Source: Cyanobium sp. Cruz-8D1
GTDB lineage: Bacteria > Cyanobacteriota > Cyanobacteriia > PCC-6307 > Cyanobiaceae
Assembly (NCBI RefSeq): GCF_024345975.1
Contig: NZ_JAGQCD010000024.1
Coordinates: 1 to 53,078 of the forward strand
DNA length: 53,078 nt
Reading direction: 5' to 3'
Below, piece by piece: positions 8,449 through 17,033 of this stretch. How positions within the stretch are numbered: position 1 is the stretch's first letter; each line of letters starts with the position of its first letter. Under the pieces are notes generated by a model. It was not told the origin of the DNA, ran no database searches, and was given only the letters and a program-made list of their open reading frames with translations. The translations under genes and the position numbers were made by a program.

Positions 8449-8514
8449 GTCCCTGTCTCCTGTGTGAGAATGAAAGTAACAGAATGTTAAACGGCGTCCG
8501 GTGGCGGACGGGGC

Positions 8515-9684
8515 TCAGGCTGCGGCCCTGAGCACCTCCACCACGCTACGGAAGGCGAACCATTCCGGGATCTCCTCACCGCCGCGCAACATCTGGCGGA
8601 ACTGGGTGCCGCTCAGTTTGCGGATGTGCAGCCCCCGGGCCTGGGCATGTTCGGCGGTGACGTAACCCTCTTCCTCGGTGTAAACGAGGTTGAGCGACGG
8701 CACCGTCTCCATGCCCAGTTCGGTGGCCTGGTCGCGGGCGAAGTCCTGGGCCTCGTAGGGGCCGTAGAAATCCTCACCGCTCAGGGACGATTTGCAGCCC
8801 GCCATGTCGCGGCCGATGATGAAGTGGGTGCAGCCGTAGTTCTTGCGGATGATCATGTGCTGCAGGGCCTCCCGCGGGCCGGCCATGTGCATCGCATAGG
8901 GCAGGTAGGCCCAGCGGATGCGGGGGTTATCCACCTCGGCCGCCAGACGCTCATAGGTGGCGAAGCGCACCTCTCCGGCGATGTCGTCCTCCTGGGTGGG
9001 ACCGCAGGTGGGGTGCACCAGCACCACCGCACCCTTGCTCACGTTGGGGGCCTCGAGGGCCCGGGTGAACAGTTCGTAGTGGGCCCGGTGGATGGGGTTG
9101 CGGCACTGGAAAGCCACCACGTCCTCGCCGGCTGGCAGGGTGGCGCGCACCTCGGCCGGGGTGCTGCAGGGGAACACCCGCTGGGGCAGGGCCAGACCCT
9201 GGAGACGTCCGCCAAGGTAGAAACGGCCCCGCTCGGTGGCGATCATGCGCACCGCCGGGTGCTCCAGGGAGGTGGTGCCGTAGCAGCCCTTGGCCTCGAC
9301 CACCTTGTCGGGCTCCCAGCGGCTCTCCACGGTGAGCAGCGCCAGGTCCTGCCCCTGGTAGGTGAGCAGCAGCCGCTCGCCCACGGCGATGGTGCTGTCG
9401 TCGGTGTCGAAGACGATCGGCAGACCGAACAGCAGACCGCTGGTGGTGCGGTGGCCCGCCACCACCGCGTCGTAGTCCTCCTGGTGCATGAAGCCGCGCA
9501 GGGGCGAAAAGCCGCCCACGATCAGCAGCTCCACGTCGCAGGCGTTGCGGTGGCTGCACGCCACCACCCGGTCCACCGAGGCGCGCACACCCGCCTGATG
9601 GTCGGGCGGCAGCATCAGATCGACGAGGCTGCCGCCATGGGGGGCGATCAGGTCGGAATGAGGAGCGGTATTGGCGAGCGTCAT
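8515..9684 (-). CDS. sat: Sulfate adenylyltransferase (ATP sulfurylase)
   Basis: The 389-residue enzyme makes adenosine 5'-phosphosulfate from sulfate and ATP, the first step of sulfate assimilation. The ATP/sulfate-binding motif QCRNPIHRAH starts at residue 193, and GRDMAGCK follows in the C-terminal half. The start MTLANTAPHSDLIAPHGG fits the family; a longer frame to 9744 adds 20 unlikely residues. It lacks the C-terminal APS-kinase-like domain of fungal forms. It is transcribed in the same direction as ftsH, 66 bp upstream of it. Confidence 0.95.
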   Translation of the reverse strand: MTLANTAPHSDLIAPHGGSLVDLMLPPDHQAGVRASVDRVVACSHRNACDVELLIVGGFSPLRGFMHQEDYDAVVAGHRTTSGLLFGLPIVFDTDDSTIAVGERLLLTYQGQDLALLTVESRWEPDKVVEAKGCYGTTSLEHPAVRMIATERGRFYLGGRLQGLALPQRVFPCSTPAEVRATLPAGEDVVAFQCRNPIHRAHYELFTRALEAPNVSKGAVVLVHPTCGPTQEDDIAGEVRFATYERLAAEVDNPRIRWAYLPYAMHMAGPREALQHMIIRKNYGCTHFIIGRDMAGCKSSLSGEDFYGPYEAQDFARDQATELGMETVPSLNLVYTEEEGYVTAEHAQARGLHIRKLSGTQFRQMLRGGEEIPEWFAFRSVVEVLRAAA

Positions 9685-9745
9685 GGCGACGGGGCGGGCG
9701 TCACAGGAGATTGGGACCATCCTCCCAGACCGGCGCTCGGCCATG

Positions 9746-9766
9746 AAAAAGGGGCCCGCGGGCCCC
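9746..9766 (-). terminator. Rho-independent terminator of psbO
   Basis: The perfect 16-bp palindrome GGGGCCCGCGGGCCCC is followed on the minus strand by TTTTT. It lies 47 bp past the psbO stop and just upstream of sat. Confidence 0.9.
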
Positions 9767-9812
9767 TTCGCTGAACGGCTGATGGCTGGGTGGGTCTGTC
9801 CCGCCCGCGTCT

Positions 9813-10625
9813 TCAGACCTGCTCGAGACGGCCGTAGAGCTCGCCGGTGATCTTGACGTCGACGACCGCCTTGGTGCCCATGTCGGTATCCGAGGGCTGG
9901 ATGGCGGTGAACACCCCGGCGAATTCCCCGGTGCTGGGATCCACCTTGGTGATGGACAGGTTCATCGTGCCGGTGCCATCCACGTAGCGCTTGACGGTTT
10001 CGCCGCTGAACTCATCACCGGCCGGAACCAGGCCCACGGCACTGCTGTAGCCGGTGGTGAGACCACGACCCTTGGGATCGAGGAAGTTGCTGGTGCGGTA
10101 GCTGGGGGCCCGATAGGGACCTTCAAAGTCGGTGCTGGTGCTGAGGGCAGAACCGTCGGCCGTGGCCCGCAGCTCCTTGCTGGAGAAGGTGAAGGGCACC
10201 TCTTCTCCGCCGGGCAGCAGCACGGTGATCGGCTGGAAGTCGATGCCACCCAGCTCCTTGAAGCTGAGGCCATTCGCCGTCACAGCGAGGTCGCCATAGA
10301 CCTGATCCAGGCTGGAGGTGAAGCGGGTCAGGATCTTGCCGGCAACGAACTGGGCCTCCTGGCGCTTGTTGGCGGGCTCCCCCTTCACGAACACCTCGGA
10401 GGGGTGCATGCAGATCTCCTTGAGCTGGTAGCGGGCCGAGGGATCCAGGGAGATCGTGCCGCGGGCGGAATCGGGCAGGGTCGGGCAGTCGTTGGCCAGA
10501 CCGGTGTTGTGAATGTCTTCGTAGGTGAGATTGGCCCGATCAACGGCCTTGGCCCCGCCGCTGCATGCGGACACCAGGGTCAGGCACAGAGCCAGCACGA
10601 GGGCCAGCAGGGGACGGAAACGCAT
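9813..10625 (-). CDS. psbO: Photosystem II manganese-stabilising protein PsbO
   Basis: This 270-residue extrinsic lumenal subunit protects the oxygen-evolving Mn cluster. A signal sequence MRFRPLLALVLALCLTLVSA ends before Cys (LVSACSGG), which looks like a lipobox, so lipidation is possible. The mature part has the PsbO signatures LTYEDIHNTGLANDCPTL, GTISLD, EICMHPSEVFVKGEP, the KELGGIDFQPITVLLPGG stretch, and the C-terminal KITGELYGRLE. The frame extends another 117 codons upstream, but the ATG at 10625 directly precedes the signal peptide and is the family start. It is divergent from the gene at 10738 and ends in a strong terminator. Confidence 0.97.
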   Translation of the reverse strand: MRFRPLLALVLALCLTLVSACSGGAKAVDRANLTYEDIHNTGLANDCPTLPDSARGTISLDPSARYQLKEICMHPSEVFVKGEPANKRQEAQFVAGKILTRFTSSLDQVYGDLAVTANGLSFKELGGIDFQPITVLLPGGEEVPFTFSSKELRATADGSALSTSTDFEGPYRAPSYRTSNFLDPKGRGLTTGYSSAVGLVPAGDEFSGETVKRYVDGTGTMNLSITKVDPSTGEFAGVFTAIQPSDTDMGTKAVVDVKITGELYGRLEQV

Positions 10626-10737
10626 GGGGAGAAGCCGCAGAGACGGAACGGGAACTGGGCTGGCCGGGATCCTACCGGTGCAAAACACCCATTCCAGGCG
10701 GCTTGCCTGGGCTCTCAACAACCTGTATGAGAGGACG

Positions 10738-11082
10738 ATGTCCCTGAGCCGCACCCACCCGATCGACGACTCCACCCCCTTGTCGCCGCCCTCTCCAGCA
10801 CCGGCCGCCCCCGACCTCCAGCAGCCCCTCGACGCCCTGCTCCGGATCGCCGAACAGCGGGCCCAGGAGCCCGAAGCCCTGCTTGACCTGCTGCGTCGCA
10901 TCGAACACCTGCACCGCAGCATCCAGGACGGCCCCTTCCGCAGCAGCCTGCCCAGCGATCGCAACGGCCTGTTCACCCTGCTCGCCGAGATGGAAAGCAG
11001 CGGTGGCTGGCCCTACATCCCGCGGCTGCAGCTGCGCACGTTCATGGATCTGCTGGCACCGGAACCCGAACCGGAGCCCTGA
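10738..11082 (+). CDS. Conserved small protein of unknown function beside psbO
   Basis: This is a 114-residue soluble protein. A Pro-rich N-terminal part (SPPSPAPAAP) is followed by a helical region (LDALLRIAEQRAQEPEALLD, then LLRRIEHLHRSIQDG) and a closing part with GGWPYIPRLQLRTFMD. The end is a repeated Glu-Pro tail. No catalytic motif is visible. The start is the ATG preceded by GAGAGGA. It is divergent from psbO (112 bp apart) and its 3' end overlaps the convergent coaBC by 41 bp. Confidence 0.7.
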   Translation: MSLSRTHPIDDSTPLSPPSPAPAAPDLQQPLDALLRIAEQRAQEPEALLDLLRRIEHLHRSIQDGPFRSSLPSDRNGLFTLLAEMESSGGWPYIPRLQLRTFMDLLAPEPEPEP

Positions 11083-12346
11083 GCGCCATCACCTCGGCCA
11101 GCGCCGAGAGCAGCTCGTGGGCGAGGCCCAACTTGCCGGTGGGGACGACACGGCGCTCCCGTTCCCCAGGGCCAAGCAGCCAGCCCTCGTTGCTGGCCGC
11201 CGCGAAGCCCGCATCGGCGCGATCGATAGGGTTGGCGAACAGGAGGTCGCAGCCCTTGCGGGCGAACTTGGCCCGGGCCTCCTGGAGCACCTCGCCGCTC
11301 TGGGCCGCGAACCCCAGGATCGCCTGGGCCGGCGGACGGCGTTGCACCAGGCCCGCCAGCAGATCGGGCACCGCCTCCCAGTCACTGCGAAGCGCGTCCG
11401 CCATGGCCTGCTTGGGGAGCTTGGAGCTCTCCGGGGCGACGCGGCGATGGTCGGCGACGGCGGCGGCCATGGCGACGGCATCGGCACCGCCCTGCAGCCG
11501 CTCCAGTGCCGCCTCCATGGCCGCGGCGGTGGAGGCGGGATGGCAGCGCAGCCCCTCCAGCCATTCCGGGGCCACCGTGAGCGGGCCATGCACCAGGTCG
11601 ACGCTGGCGCCGCGCAGGCGGGCCGCCTGGGCCAGCAGCACGCCCATGCGGCCGGTGCTGGGATTGGTGAGGCAGCGGGCCGGATCAAGGGGCTCCCGGG
11701 TGGGGCCGGCACTCACCAGCAGGCGGCGCCCCCGCCAGTCGCGGCGGCAACCGGCCAACAGCACGGATTCCAGGGCCAGCAGCAGCAGCTCCGGGGCGGC
11801 CATGCGCCCATCGCCCACCCGGTCGCAGGCCAGCAGGCCGCTGCCCGGCTCCAGGGGCAGCACCCGCTCCCAGCCCTGCAGCTCCCGCCAGTTGCGGCGC
11901 ACCGCCGGGGCGGCCCACATGGCGCTGTTCATGGCCGGGGCGGCCAGTACGGGGGCCTCGCAGGCGATCAGGGTGCTGGCCAGCAGGGTGTCGGCCAGGC
12001 CATGCACCCAGCGGGCCAGGCTGGTGGCACTGAGGGGGGCCAGCAGCACCACCTCGGCCCACTCGGCCAGCTCGATGTGCAGGGGCCGGGCCGCCCGGTG
12101 GCTCCACTGGTCGGCCTCGACGTGGCAGGGGGCACGGCTGAGGCTGGCCAGGGCCACCGCGCTCACCAGCCGCTCGGCGCTGGGGCTGAGGACGCAGCGC
12201 ACCTGGGCAAACCGCTGCACGAGGGCGCTGACCACCAGGGGCAACTTGACGGCCGCGATGCTGCCGCTGATCAGCACCAGCACCCGCCGCCCGGCCAGCG
12301 GATCACTGGGGCCCACGGCGGAGACGGCCGCGGCCTCACTCCTCAT
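11042..12346 (-). CDS. coaBC: Phosphopantothenoylcysteine decarboxylase / phosphopantothenate-cysteine ligase
   Basis: This bifunctional 434-residue enzyme of coenzyme A synthesis has two parts. The N-terminal flavoprotein (decarboxylase) domain starts at RRVLVLISGSIAAVK and carries the catalytic His in a SLSRAPCHVE context and the PAMNSAMW motif near 138-145. The C-terminal ligase domain begins LLVSAGPTREPLDP near residue 213 and includes NPSTGRMG, the AVADHR motif and GFAAQSG. It overlaps the DUF2555 gene by 11 bp and is probably cotranscribed with it. The 3' end overlaps the convergent gene at 10738-11082. Confidence 0.95.
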   Translation of the reverse strand: MRSEAAAVSAVGPSDPLAGRRVLVLISGSIAAVKLPLVVSALVQRFAQVRCVLSPSAERLVSAVALASLSRAPCHVEADQWSHRAARPLHIELAEWAEVVLLAPLSATSLARWVHGLADTLLASTLIACEAPVLAAPAMNSAMWAAPAVRRNWRELQGWERVLPLEPGSGLLACDRVGDGRMAAPELLLLALESVLLAGCRRDWRGRRLLVSAGPTREPLDPARCLTNPSTGRMGVLLAQAARLRGASVDLVHGPLTVAPEWLEGLRCHPASTAAAMEAALERLQGGADAVAMAAAVADHRRVAPESSKLPKQAMADALRSDWEAVPDLLAGLVQRRPPAQAILGFAAQSGEVLQEARAKFARKGCDLLFANPIDRADAGFAAASNEGWLLGPGERERRVVPTGKLGLAHELLSALAEVMALRAPVRVPVPADP

Positions 12347-12554
12347 CGAAGGGTTCCTGATCCACCAGATGCACGTAGGGCTGGATCAGATCGGGTCGGT
12401 GGATGGCCAGGGCCCGCAGCAGGTGCCAGTCGGCGAGGCCCGCGAATGGTGTGGGGTAGTCGTCGTCGTCCAGACGCCGGGCGAGCTCGGCGATGGCCTC
12501 CTCGTCGAAGGCTGCAAGCCGCTCGGGGGTGATGGACAGGCTGGAGTCAACCAA
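12336..12554 (-). CDS. DUF2555 family small protein
   Basis: The 72-residue acidic protein matches the DUF2555 pattern: an N-terminal helix FDEEAIAELARRLDDDDYP, then FAGLADWHLLRALAI, HRPDLIQPYVHLVDQEPFDE. The family is widespread and almost confined to cyanobacteria. From memory it is found upstream of coaBC in picocyanobacteria, as here, with overlapping ends. No enzyme motif is visible and the function is unknown. Confidence 0.85.
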   Translation of the reverse strand: MVDSSLSITPERLAAFDEEAIAELARRLDDDDYPTPFAGLADWHLLRALAIHRPDLIQPYVHLVDQEPFDEE

Positions 12555-12600
12555 GGTGGCGGCCGAGAAGGGGGACAGGATGGTGATAATGGCGATCGAA

Positions 12601-12673
12601 GGGGAATTAGCTCAGCTGGTAGAGCGCTGCGATCGCACCGCAGAGGTCAGGGGTTCGAGTCCCCTATTCTCCA
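12601..12673 (+). tRNA. tRNA-Ala (anticodon CGC)
   Basis: The 73-nt cloverleaf has acceptor GGGGAAT pairing with ATTCTCC, including the G3:U70 wobble that identifies alanine tRNAs. The D arm is GCTC...GAGC, the anticodon stem CTGCG/CGCAG has loop ATCGCAC (anticodon CGC), and the T arm is AGGGG TTCGAGT CCCCT. The 3' CCA is not encoded. It reads GCG, a common codon in this GC-rich genome. Confidence 0.95.
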
Positions 12674-12756
12674 TCCACCAGTCTGGCCGGCGACAGCCAG
12701 CCGCCAGCCCAGTCGCCAAGGCCACCAGCCAGCACCAGACCCCCACTTCCGCACCG

Positions 12757-12918
12757 ATGAACTGGAGCAGCGACGCGGAAACAAGCCTCAGGGAGATTCC
12801 CTTCGTGGTGCGGCCACTGATTCGGCGGCGGATCGAATCCCTGGCCCGCGAGGCCGGCCTGGACGGTGTGGATCTGGCCTTCTACGAGCAGGCCAAGCAG
12901 CGTTTCGGACGGAAGTGA
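12757..12918 (+). CDS. PCP-reductase-like single-domain protein
   Basis: This 53-residue protein starts MNWSSDAETSLREIPFVVRP and ends in AREAGLDGVDLAFYEQAK plus a short basic tail. It matches the small PCP_red domain (PF08369) otherwise found at the C-terminus of the ChlB subunit of light-independent protochlorophyllide reductase. Stand-alone copies are common in cyanobacteria and have no established role. The ATG is followed by the domain with no extension; longer frames upstream run through the tRNA. Confidence 0.82.
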   Translation: MNWSSDAETSLREIPFVVRPLIRRRIESLAREAGLDGVDLAFYEQAKQRFGRK

Positions 12919-12962
12919 GACGGCGATGGGGTAAAAGAGGGGGTTGATCAGGGGCCCGCTCC

Positions 12963-13160
12963 ATGTCGCAGTCCAAGCGAGAACAGGTTGTCAGTCATCT
13001 GCGCTACATCCGACAGGAGCTGCGTGAGATGCACCAAGGGGTGATGGAAGATGGCCTGCTGCCCGAGGCCGGGGAGGTGCGGGGTGTGATGGCCCAGATG
13101 GAGGCCCTGCTTGAACTGCTGGAGGGCAAGGGCTCCCGCAAGAAGGACGGGGACGGCTGA
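12963..13160 (+). CDS. Conserved small helical protein, unknown function
   Basis: The 65-residue protein is almost entirely helical and charged: MSQSKREQVVSHLRYIRQEL, then EMHQGVMEDGLLPEAGEVRG, MAQMEALLELLEGKGSRKK. It looks like a two-helix hairpin and might bind another protein, but no family function is recognised. It lies 44 bp after the PCP-reductase-like gene on the same strand. The terminator at 13282 probably ends both. Confidence 0.65.
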   Translation: MSQSKREQVVSHLRYIRQELREMHQGVMEDGLLPEAGEVRGVMAQMEALLELLEGKGSRKKDGDG

Positions 13161-13281
13161 ACGCGACGCCCGAGACCGACGAGTCCTGCCGTCAAGCCCC
13201 CGCAGGGACGCTCCGGTCAGCGGCTGCCCCCCCTTGCCCCAGCCCGAAGCGCTTGGTTTGCTGGTGTCGTCCCCATCACCT

Positions 13282-13308
13282 GCCCGGGCCTTGGCCTCGG
13301 GCTTTTTT
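13282..13308 (+). terminator. Rho-independent terminator
   Basis: GCCCGGGCC and GGCCTCGGGC form a 9-bp stem with one bulged base and a TT centre, followed by six T. Confidence 0.85.
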
Positions 13309-13476
13309 ATTGGCATCCCCTATCGGTGGGGGGAAAATGCTGTCAAGACGCCAGAGATGGTGTAAATAAGAGAGCGCAGGGTTTGGGTCGGGTGATGGGG
13401 ATCACCGCCAGTGGCTTTCCACCCTCGGGTGTTGAGCCCCCTGCTCCCCCTTCTCATCAGCGGCAGGTTTCCACCA

Positions 13477-13815
13477 TTGCCTCCCCGCTTCCAGCAGACC
13501 CGCTTCCAGCAACGCATCACCCAGTCGGGTAATTTGCTGGAGGCCTGGGCGCAGAACCCCTGGCGGCGCCTTTCGCTGCTGCTGATCGTGCTGCTGAGCG
13601 GGTTCGTGGTCGGGGGCAGCGTCGGTTCGATCATTGGCGCCCTGTCCCTGTTTGATCCCCTCGGGGCCCTGGTCTGTGTGCTGGCCATCGAGCTGGCGGC
13701 CCGTGTGCGGGGCAGGCTGCTGGCCCAGCCCCTGAAACTGCGGCTGCAGGTGCTCGACATGGCGCGCATGGGGCTGCTCTACGGCCTGCTGCTGGATGGC
13801 TTCAAGCTGCTCTGA
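13477..13815 (+). CDS. ycf20: Ycf20-like protein (DUF565)
   Basis: This is a 112-residue membrane protein from the TTG at 13477 (LPPRFQQTRFQQRITQSG). A GTG at 13411 in the same frame would add 22 residues. NPWRRLSLLLIVLLSGFVVG and two more hydrophobic stretches (VGSIIGALSLFDPLGALVCV, MARMGLLYGLLLDGFKLL) match Ycf20/DUF565, conserved in cyanobacteria and plastids. A mutant of the plastid homologue is reported to affect non-photochemical quenching; the bacterial role is not established. It converges with pyrB, 8 bp between stops. Confidence 0.82.
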   Translation: MPPRFQQTRFQQRITQSGNLLEAWAQNPWRRLSLLLIVLLSGFVVGGSVGSIIGALSLFDPLGALVCVLAIELAARVRGRLLAQPLKLRLQVLDMARMGLLYGLLLDGFKLL

Positions 13816-13823
13816 GGCGTGCC

Positions 13824-14834
13824 TCAGGTGGCGGCGAGCAGATAGAGCAGGGCCATGCGGATCGGGATGCCGTTGCGGACCTGCTCCTCCACCAGGCTGC
13901 GGCCGGGATCATCGAGCAGCTCGCCGGCAATCTCCACGCCCCGATTCACCGGGCCGGGATGCAGCACCGGCACCCCATCGGCGCAGAGCGCCAGGCGCCG
14001 GTGGCTGAGGCCGTACTGGCGGTGGTAAGTGTCCAGGCTTGTCAGCAGGTGCTGCTGCATCCGCTCCTTCTGCAGGCGCAGGGTCATCACCGCATCGGCC
14101 CCGGGCAGGGCCGCCTCGAGGCGACGCTCCACCTGCACCCGGCCCCGGGCGGCCACCGGATCGATGCTCTGACCGGGGGGGGGTGCCAGGACGAAATCGG
14201 CGAAGCACTCGGGCAGCAACGTCGGCGGGCCGCAGAGCACCACATCGGCCCCGCAGGCGGTGAGGGCCCAGAGGTTGGAGCGGGCCACCCGGGAATGGAG
14301 CACGTCGCCGACGATGACGATGCGCCGGCCCCGCAGGCTCTCAGGAGTGGGGGCCTCGGGGCAGAAGTGCCGGGCCAGGGTGAACAGATCCAGCAGGCCC
14401 TGGCTGGGGTGGCTGTGCAGGCCATCACCCGCGTTGAGCACGGACACCCGCTCGCCACAGCGATCCAGGTCGCGGGCCAGGCTGTGGGGGACACCGGTGC
14501 AGCGGTGGCGCACCACCAGGATGTCGGCCCCCATCGCCACATAGGTGCGGGCGGTGTCCAGCAGGCTTTCCCCCTTGCTGAGGGAACTCGAGGAGGGGGA
14601 AAAGCTCTGCACCTCGGCCGACAGCCGCTTGGCCGCCAGCTCGAAGCTGGTGCGGGTGCGGGTGCTGGGCTCGAAGAACAGGCTGGTCATCAGCCGGCCC
14701 TGCAAAGCGGGCAACCGGCGCGCACCGGCCACCGGCAGGGCCCGGAAGCGCTGGGCCAGTTCGAGAACGGTGGCGAAGTCGGCGACCGAGAAGGACGCCA
14801 GGTCGAGCACGTGGCGGTGACTCCAGCCGCTCAA
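13824..14834 (-). CDS. pyrB: Aspartate carbamoyltransferase catalytic subunit
   Basis: PyrB condenses carbamoyl phosphate and aspartate in pyrimidine synthesis. The 336-residue protein carries the carbamoyl-phosphate motif STRTRT at 57-62, [14 protein letters not shown] around 84-97, RHRCTGVPH, and HPGPVNRG starting at 292. The start appears to be TTG, four bases overlapping the mpg stop (TTGA), which implies translational coupling. No ATG nearby fits the family N-terminus [16 protein letters not shown]. Confidence 0.95.
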   Translation of the reverse strand: MSGWSHRHVLDLASFSVADFATVLELAQRFRALPVAGARRLPALQGRLMTSLFFEPSTRTRTSFELAAKRLSAEVQSFSPSSSSLSKGESLLDTARTYVAMGADILVVRHRCTGVPHSLARDLDRCGERVSVLNAGDGLHSHPSQGLLDLFTLARHFCPEAPTPESLRGRRIVIVGDVLHSRVARSNLWALTACGADVVLCGPPTLLPECFADFVLAPPPGQSIDPVAARGRVQVERRLEAALPGADAVMTLRLQKERMQQHLLTSLDTYHRQYGLSHRRLALCADGVPVLHPGPVNRGVEIAGELLDDPGRSLVEEQVRNGIPIRMALLYLLAAT

Positions 14835-15511
14835 GGCGTCCTGCTGCCGTCGAATGTCCCAACCGTAGAGGCCAGCCTGGCGAGCAGCCCATCGTGGCGA
14901 GGGGTGCGATCGCCCCTGGCTCGCCGGCTGACGCTGCGGCTGCCGCGCAGGTACCAGCGCCAGGGCAGTTCCTGCCCTTGGGAGAGGCCGATGCGCTGGG
15001 TCTGCACCACCCCCGCCTCGTCGCCCTCTGGAGGCTGCTGCTGCTGCACCGCCAGCTCGCGCGGCCGGTGGGCCAGCCAGAGGCCCGAGGCCGGAGAGGC
15101 CACGGTGCCGTCATGGCCGCGGTCGAGGCCGAAACGGCGGGCCAGCAGGCCTGGCCCGGCGGCCACCCGCTCCGGTTCCCCCGGCAGGGCGGCCGCCCGC
15201 AGCAGCACCCCGTTGGCCCAGTCGCAGCGGCCGGTGACGACGTTGACGCAGTGATACATCCCGTAGGTGAGATACACGTAGAAACGGCCGGGCTCGCCGA
15301 AGAAAGTGGCGTTGCTGGCCGAACGGCGGCGGTAGCCATGGCAGGCCGGCTCCGATTGGCAGTAGGCCTCGGTTTCCACGATCACGCCCCAGAGCAACGC
15401 CCCATCGGCCTGGCGCTTCAGCAGCAGGCAGCCAAGCAGCTCCGGGGCCACCACCTCGGCGGGACGGGCAAAGAAGCAAGGGTCGATGGCGGCGGCCTCT
15501 GGGTCGTTCAT
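14831..15511 (-). CDS. mpg: DNA-3-methyladenine glycosylase (Mpg/AAG type)
   Basis: The 226-residue base-excision repair enzyme removes alkylated purines. Family signatures are [18 protein letters not shown], the catalytic GVIVETEAY (Glu), [14 protein letters not shown], and [18 protein letters not shown]-terminally there is [17 protein letters not shown]. Expected length is about 200 residues; the ~20 extra C-terminal residues ([14 protein letters not shown]) are specific. The ATG at 15511 is chosen; the frame continues upstream without family similarity. Its stop overlaps the pyrB start. Confidence 0.92.
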   Translation of the reverse strand: MNDPEAAAIDPCFFARPAEVVAPELLGCLLLKRQADGALLWGVIVETEAYCQSEPACHGYRRRSASNATFFGEPGRFYVYLTYGMYHCVNVVTGRCDWANGVLLRAAALPGEPERVAAGPGLLARRFGLDRGHDGTVASPASGLWLAHRPRELAVQQQQPPEGDEAGVVQTQRIGLSQGQELPWRWYLRGSRSVSRRARGDRTPRHDGLLARLASTVGTFDGSRTP

Positions 15512-15640
15512 GGGTGGCACCGCTGGGGAATGGTGCGGGGAAGCGGACCGGGTCCGCCGCGGGAGGGCCAGCGCCGCGTGGCGGGGCCAGAGTGGCCGCA
15601 GCCCTGCATCGCCAGGGGCCCGCCGATCGAGAGATCCTCC

Positions 15641-15778
15641 ATGGAAACCGCCAGCTTCAACCTCGGCACCGTTCTGCTCGCCGTCAGCGGCCTGTTTGTG
15701 CTCACCACCCTCTACTTCGGCACCAAGGGCGGCTACTACGACACCGACGACTACGACGGCAACGGCACCGCTCACTGA
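15641..15778 (+). CDS. Small single-span membrane protein, unknown function
   Basis: The 45-residue protein has one membrane segment ([20 protein letters not shown]) and a Tyr/Asp-rich tail [17 protein letters not shown]. From memory, near-identical peptides occur in many marine and freshwater Synechococcus. The size and form recall low-molecular-weight photosystem subunits, but I cannot match it to a named one. It is divergent from mpg. The tail of the gene merges into a 14-bp tandem repeat. Confidence 0.7.
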   Translation: METASFNLGTVLLAVSGLFVLTTLYFGTKGGYYDTDDYDGNGTAH

Positions 15779-15817
15779 TCAGCGCTCACTGATCAGCGCC
15801 CACTGAGTTCGGTGGGC
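15770..15817. repeat. 14-bp tandem repeat running into a hairpin
   Basis: GCTCACTGATCAGC occurs twice in a row (15770-15783, 15784-15797), followed by a degenerate third unit GCCCACTGAGTTCG. The third unit forms a hairpin GCCCAC/GTGGGC (15798-15803 with 15812-15817). The first unit includes the stop codon of the 45-residue gene. No T-run follows, so it is at best a weak terminator. Confidence 0.8.
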
Positions 15818-15820
15818 TGA

Positions 15821-16120
15821 TCAGGGGCGACCGAGCCACTCCGCCTCGGGACAGTCGCCGGTGGTGGGGAGGTCGTCGGCATCGGCGGAGCGGCTCACGC
15901 AGGCCAACCGGGTGCTGACGGCCCCGATCGAGGCGAGGCGGACGCTCTCCTCCCAGCTGTGGCGCTCGTCGCCATCCTCGTCGTCGTAGCGGAGGGTGAC
16001 CAGATCGCCTTCAATCTCTGCCACCAAAGCCCTCTCGATCCAGCGCTGCTGGTCCAGCAGGTAAACCCAGACCGGCCGCTGCTCCAGGCGGAATTGCTCG
16101 AGCTTGCGATGCAGCATCAT
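15821..16120 (-). CDS. Conserved cyanobacterial protein, unknown function
   Basis: This is a 99-residue soluble protein. It begins MMLHRKLEQFRLEQRPVWVY and goes on to LLDQQRWIERALVAEIEGDL, VTLRYDDEDGDERHSWEE, and ends GDCPEAEWLGRP. The core looks like a small beta-barrel (Sm/SH3-like) with conserved Trp residues. It is widespread in cyanobacteria but I know no function. An ATG at 16216 would extend it by 32 residues into the start of the divergent creatininase-family gene, which I consider unlikely. Confidence 0.72.
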   Translation of the reverse strand: MMLHRKLEQFRLEQRPVWVYLLDQQRWIERALVAEIEGDLVTLRYDDEDGDERHSWEESVRLASIGAVSTRLACVSRSADADDLPTTGDCPEAEWLGRP

Positions 16121-16166
16121 GACGCCGCGGATAGGGTCCATCCTAGGCAGCACGGCGCCGGCCGCC

Positions 16167-17006
16167 ATGTTCACCATGACCCGATCGATGCCCAGCACCG
16201 CACCAGGCCCCAGCACAGTTCCTGGCCCCGTCGCCGGCCGTGAGGAGATCCGGCTGCAGCTGCGCAGCTGGCCTGAGGTGGAGGCCTACCTGGCCCACTG
16301 CCGCGGGGTGATCGTGCCGCTGGGCTCCACCGAGCAGCACGGCCCCACCGGCGCCATCGGCACCGACGCCCTCACCGCCGAGGCGGTGGCCCTGGAGGTG
16401 GGACGGCGCACGGGTGTCCTGGTGACGCCCGCCCAGGCCTTCGGCATGGCCGAGCACCACCTGGGCTTCGCCGGCACGATCAGCCTGCAGCCCTCCACCC
16501 TGCTGGCCGTGCTCCACGACGTGGTGCTCTCCCTGGCGCGCCACGGTTTCGAGCGCATCTATGTGATCAATGGCCACGGCGGCAACATCGCCACGGCCCG
16601 GGCCGCCTTCGCCCAGGCCTATGGCACCGCGGCGGCCCGGGGCCTGCCGGGCGCCGAGCGCTTGCGCTGTCGACTGGCCAACTGGTTCACCGCAGGTCCA
16701 GTGATGCGGGAGGCCCGCGAACGCTATGGCGATCGGGAGGGACACCATGCCACCCCCAGCGAGATTGCCCTCACCCTGCATCTGGAGCCCAGCCTCCGCG
16801 CCAAGCAGCGGCCCCTGCCCGAGGCGGCACCCGCCGGGCCGATCCACGGCCCCGAGGACTTCCGCCGCCGCCATCCCGACGGCCGCATGGGCTCCGACCC
16901 CTTCCTGGCCACGGCCGACGACGGTGCCCGCTTCCTGGAGCTGGCGGCCGCGGCCCTCAGTGAGGACCTGGCCGCCTTCCTGGGGCCGGAAGGGGAGGCC
17001 GGTTAA
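16167..17006 (+). CDS. Creatininase-family amidohydrolase
   Basis: The ~279-residue metal-dependent hydrolase has the family metal ligands: the Glu of PLGSTEQHG, Asp in IGTDALTAE, His in EHHLGFAGT, and the NGHGGN loop. A later Glu/His-containing DREGHHATPSEIALTLH completes the pattern. The family includes creatinine and formamide hydrolases (for example ArfB and MftE). The cyanobacterial substrate is unknown. The ATG at 16167 is chosen; 16176 is also possible. gatC follows 27 bp downstream in the same direction. Confidence 0.85.
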   Translation: MFTMTRSMPSTAPGPSTVPGPVAGREEIRLQLRSWPEVEAYLAHCRGVIVPLGSTEQHGPTGAIGTDALTAEAVALEVGRRTGVLVTPAQAFGMAEHHLGFAGTISLQPSTLLAVLHDVVLSLARHGFERIYVINGHGGNIATARAAFAQAYGTAAARGLPGAERLRCRLANWFTAGPVMREARERYGDREGHHATPSEIALTLHLEPSLRAKQRPLPEAAPAGPIHGPEDFRRRHPDGRMGSDPFLATADDGARFLELAAAALSEDLAAFLGPEGEAG

Positions 17007-17033
17007 GTTCAGGGCCTGAAGCGCGGAGCGACA

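Noticed and set aside
6598..8490. Long open frame on the plus strand opposite ftsH (630 codons)
   Set aside because: It mirrors ftsH on the other strand in a GC-rich gene and has no protein motifs; composition is His/Gly/Leu-rich shadow sequence.
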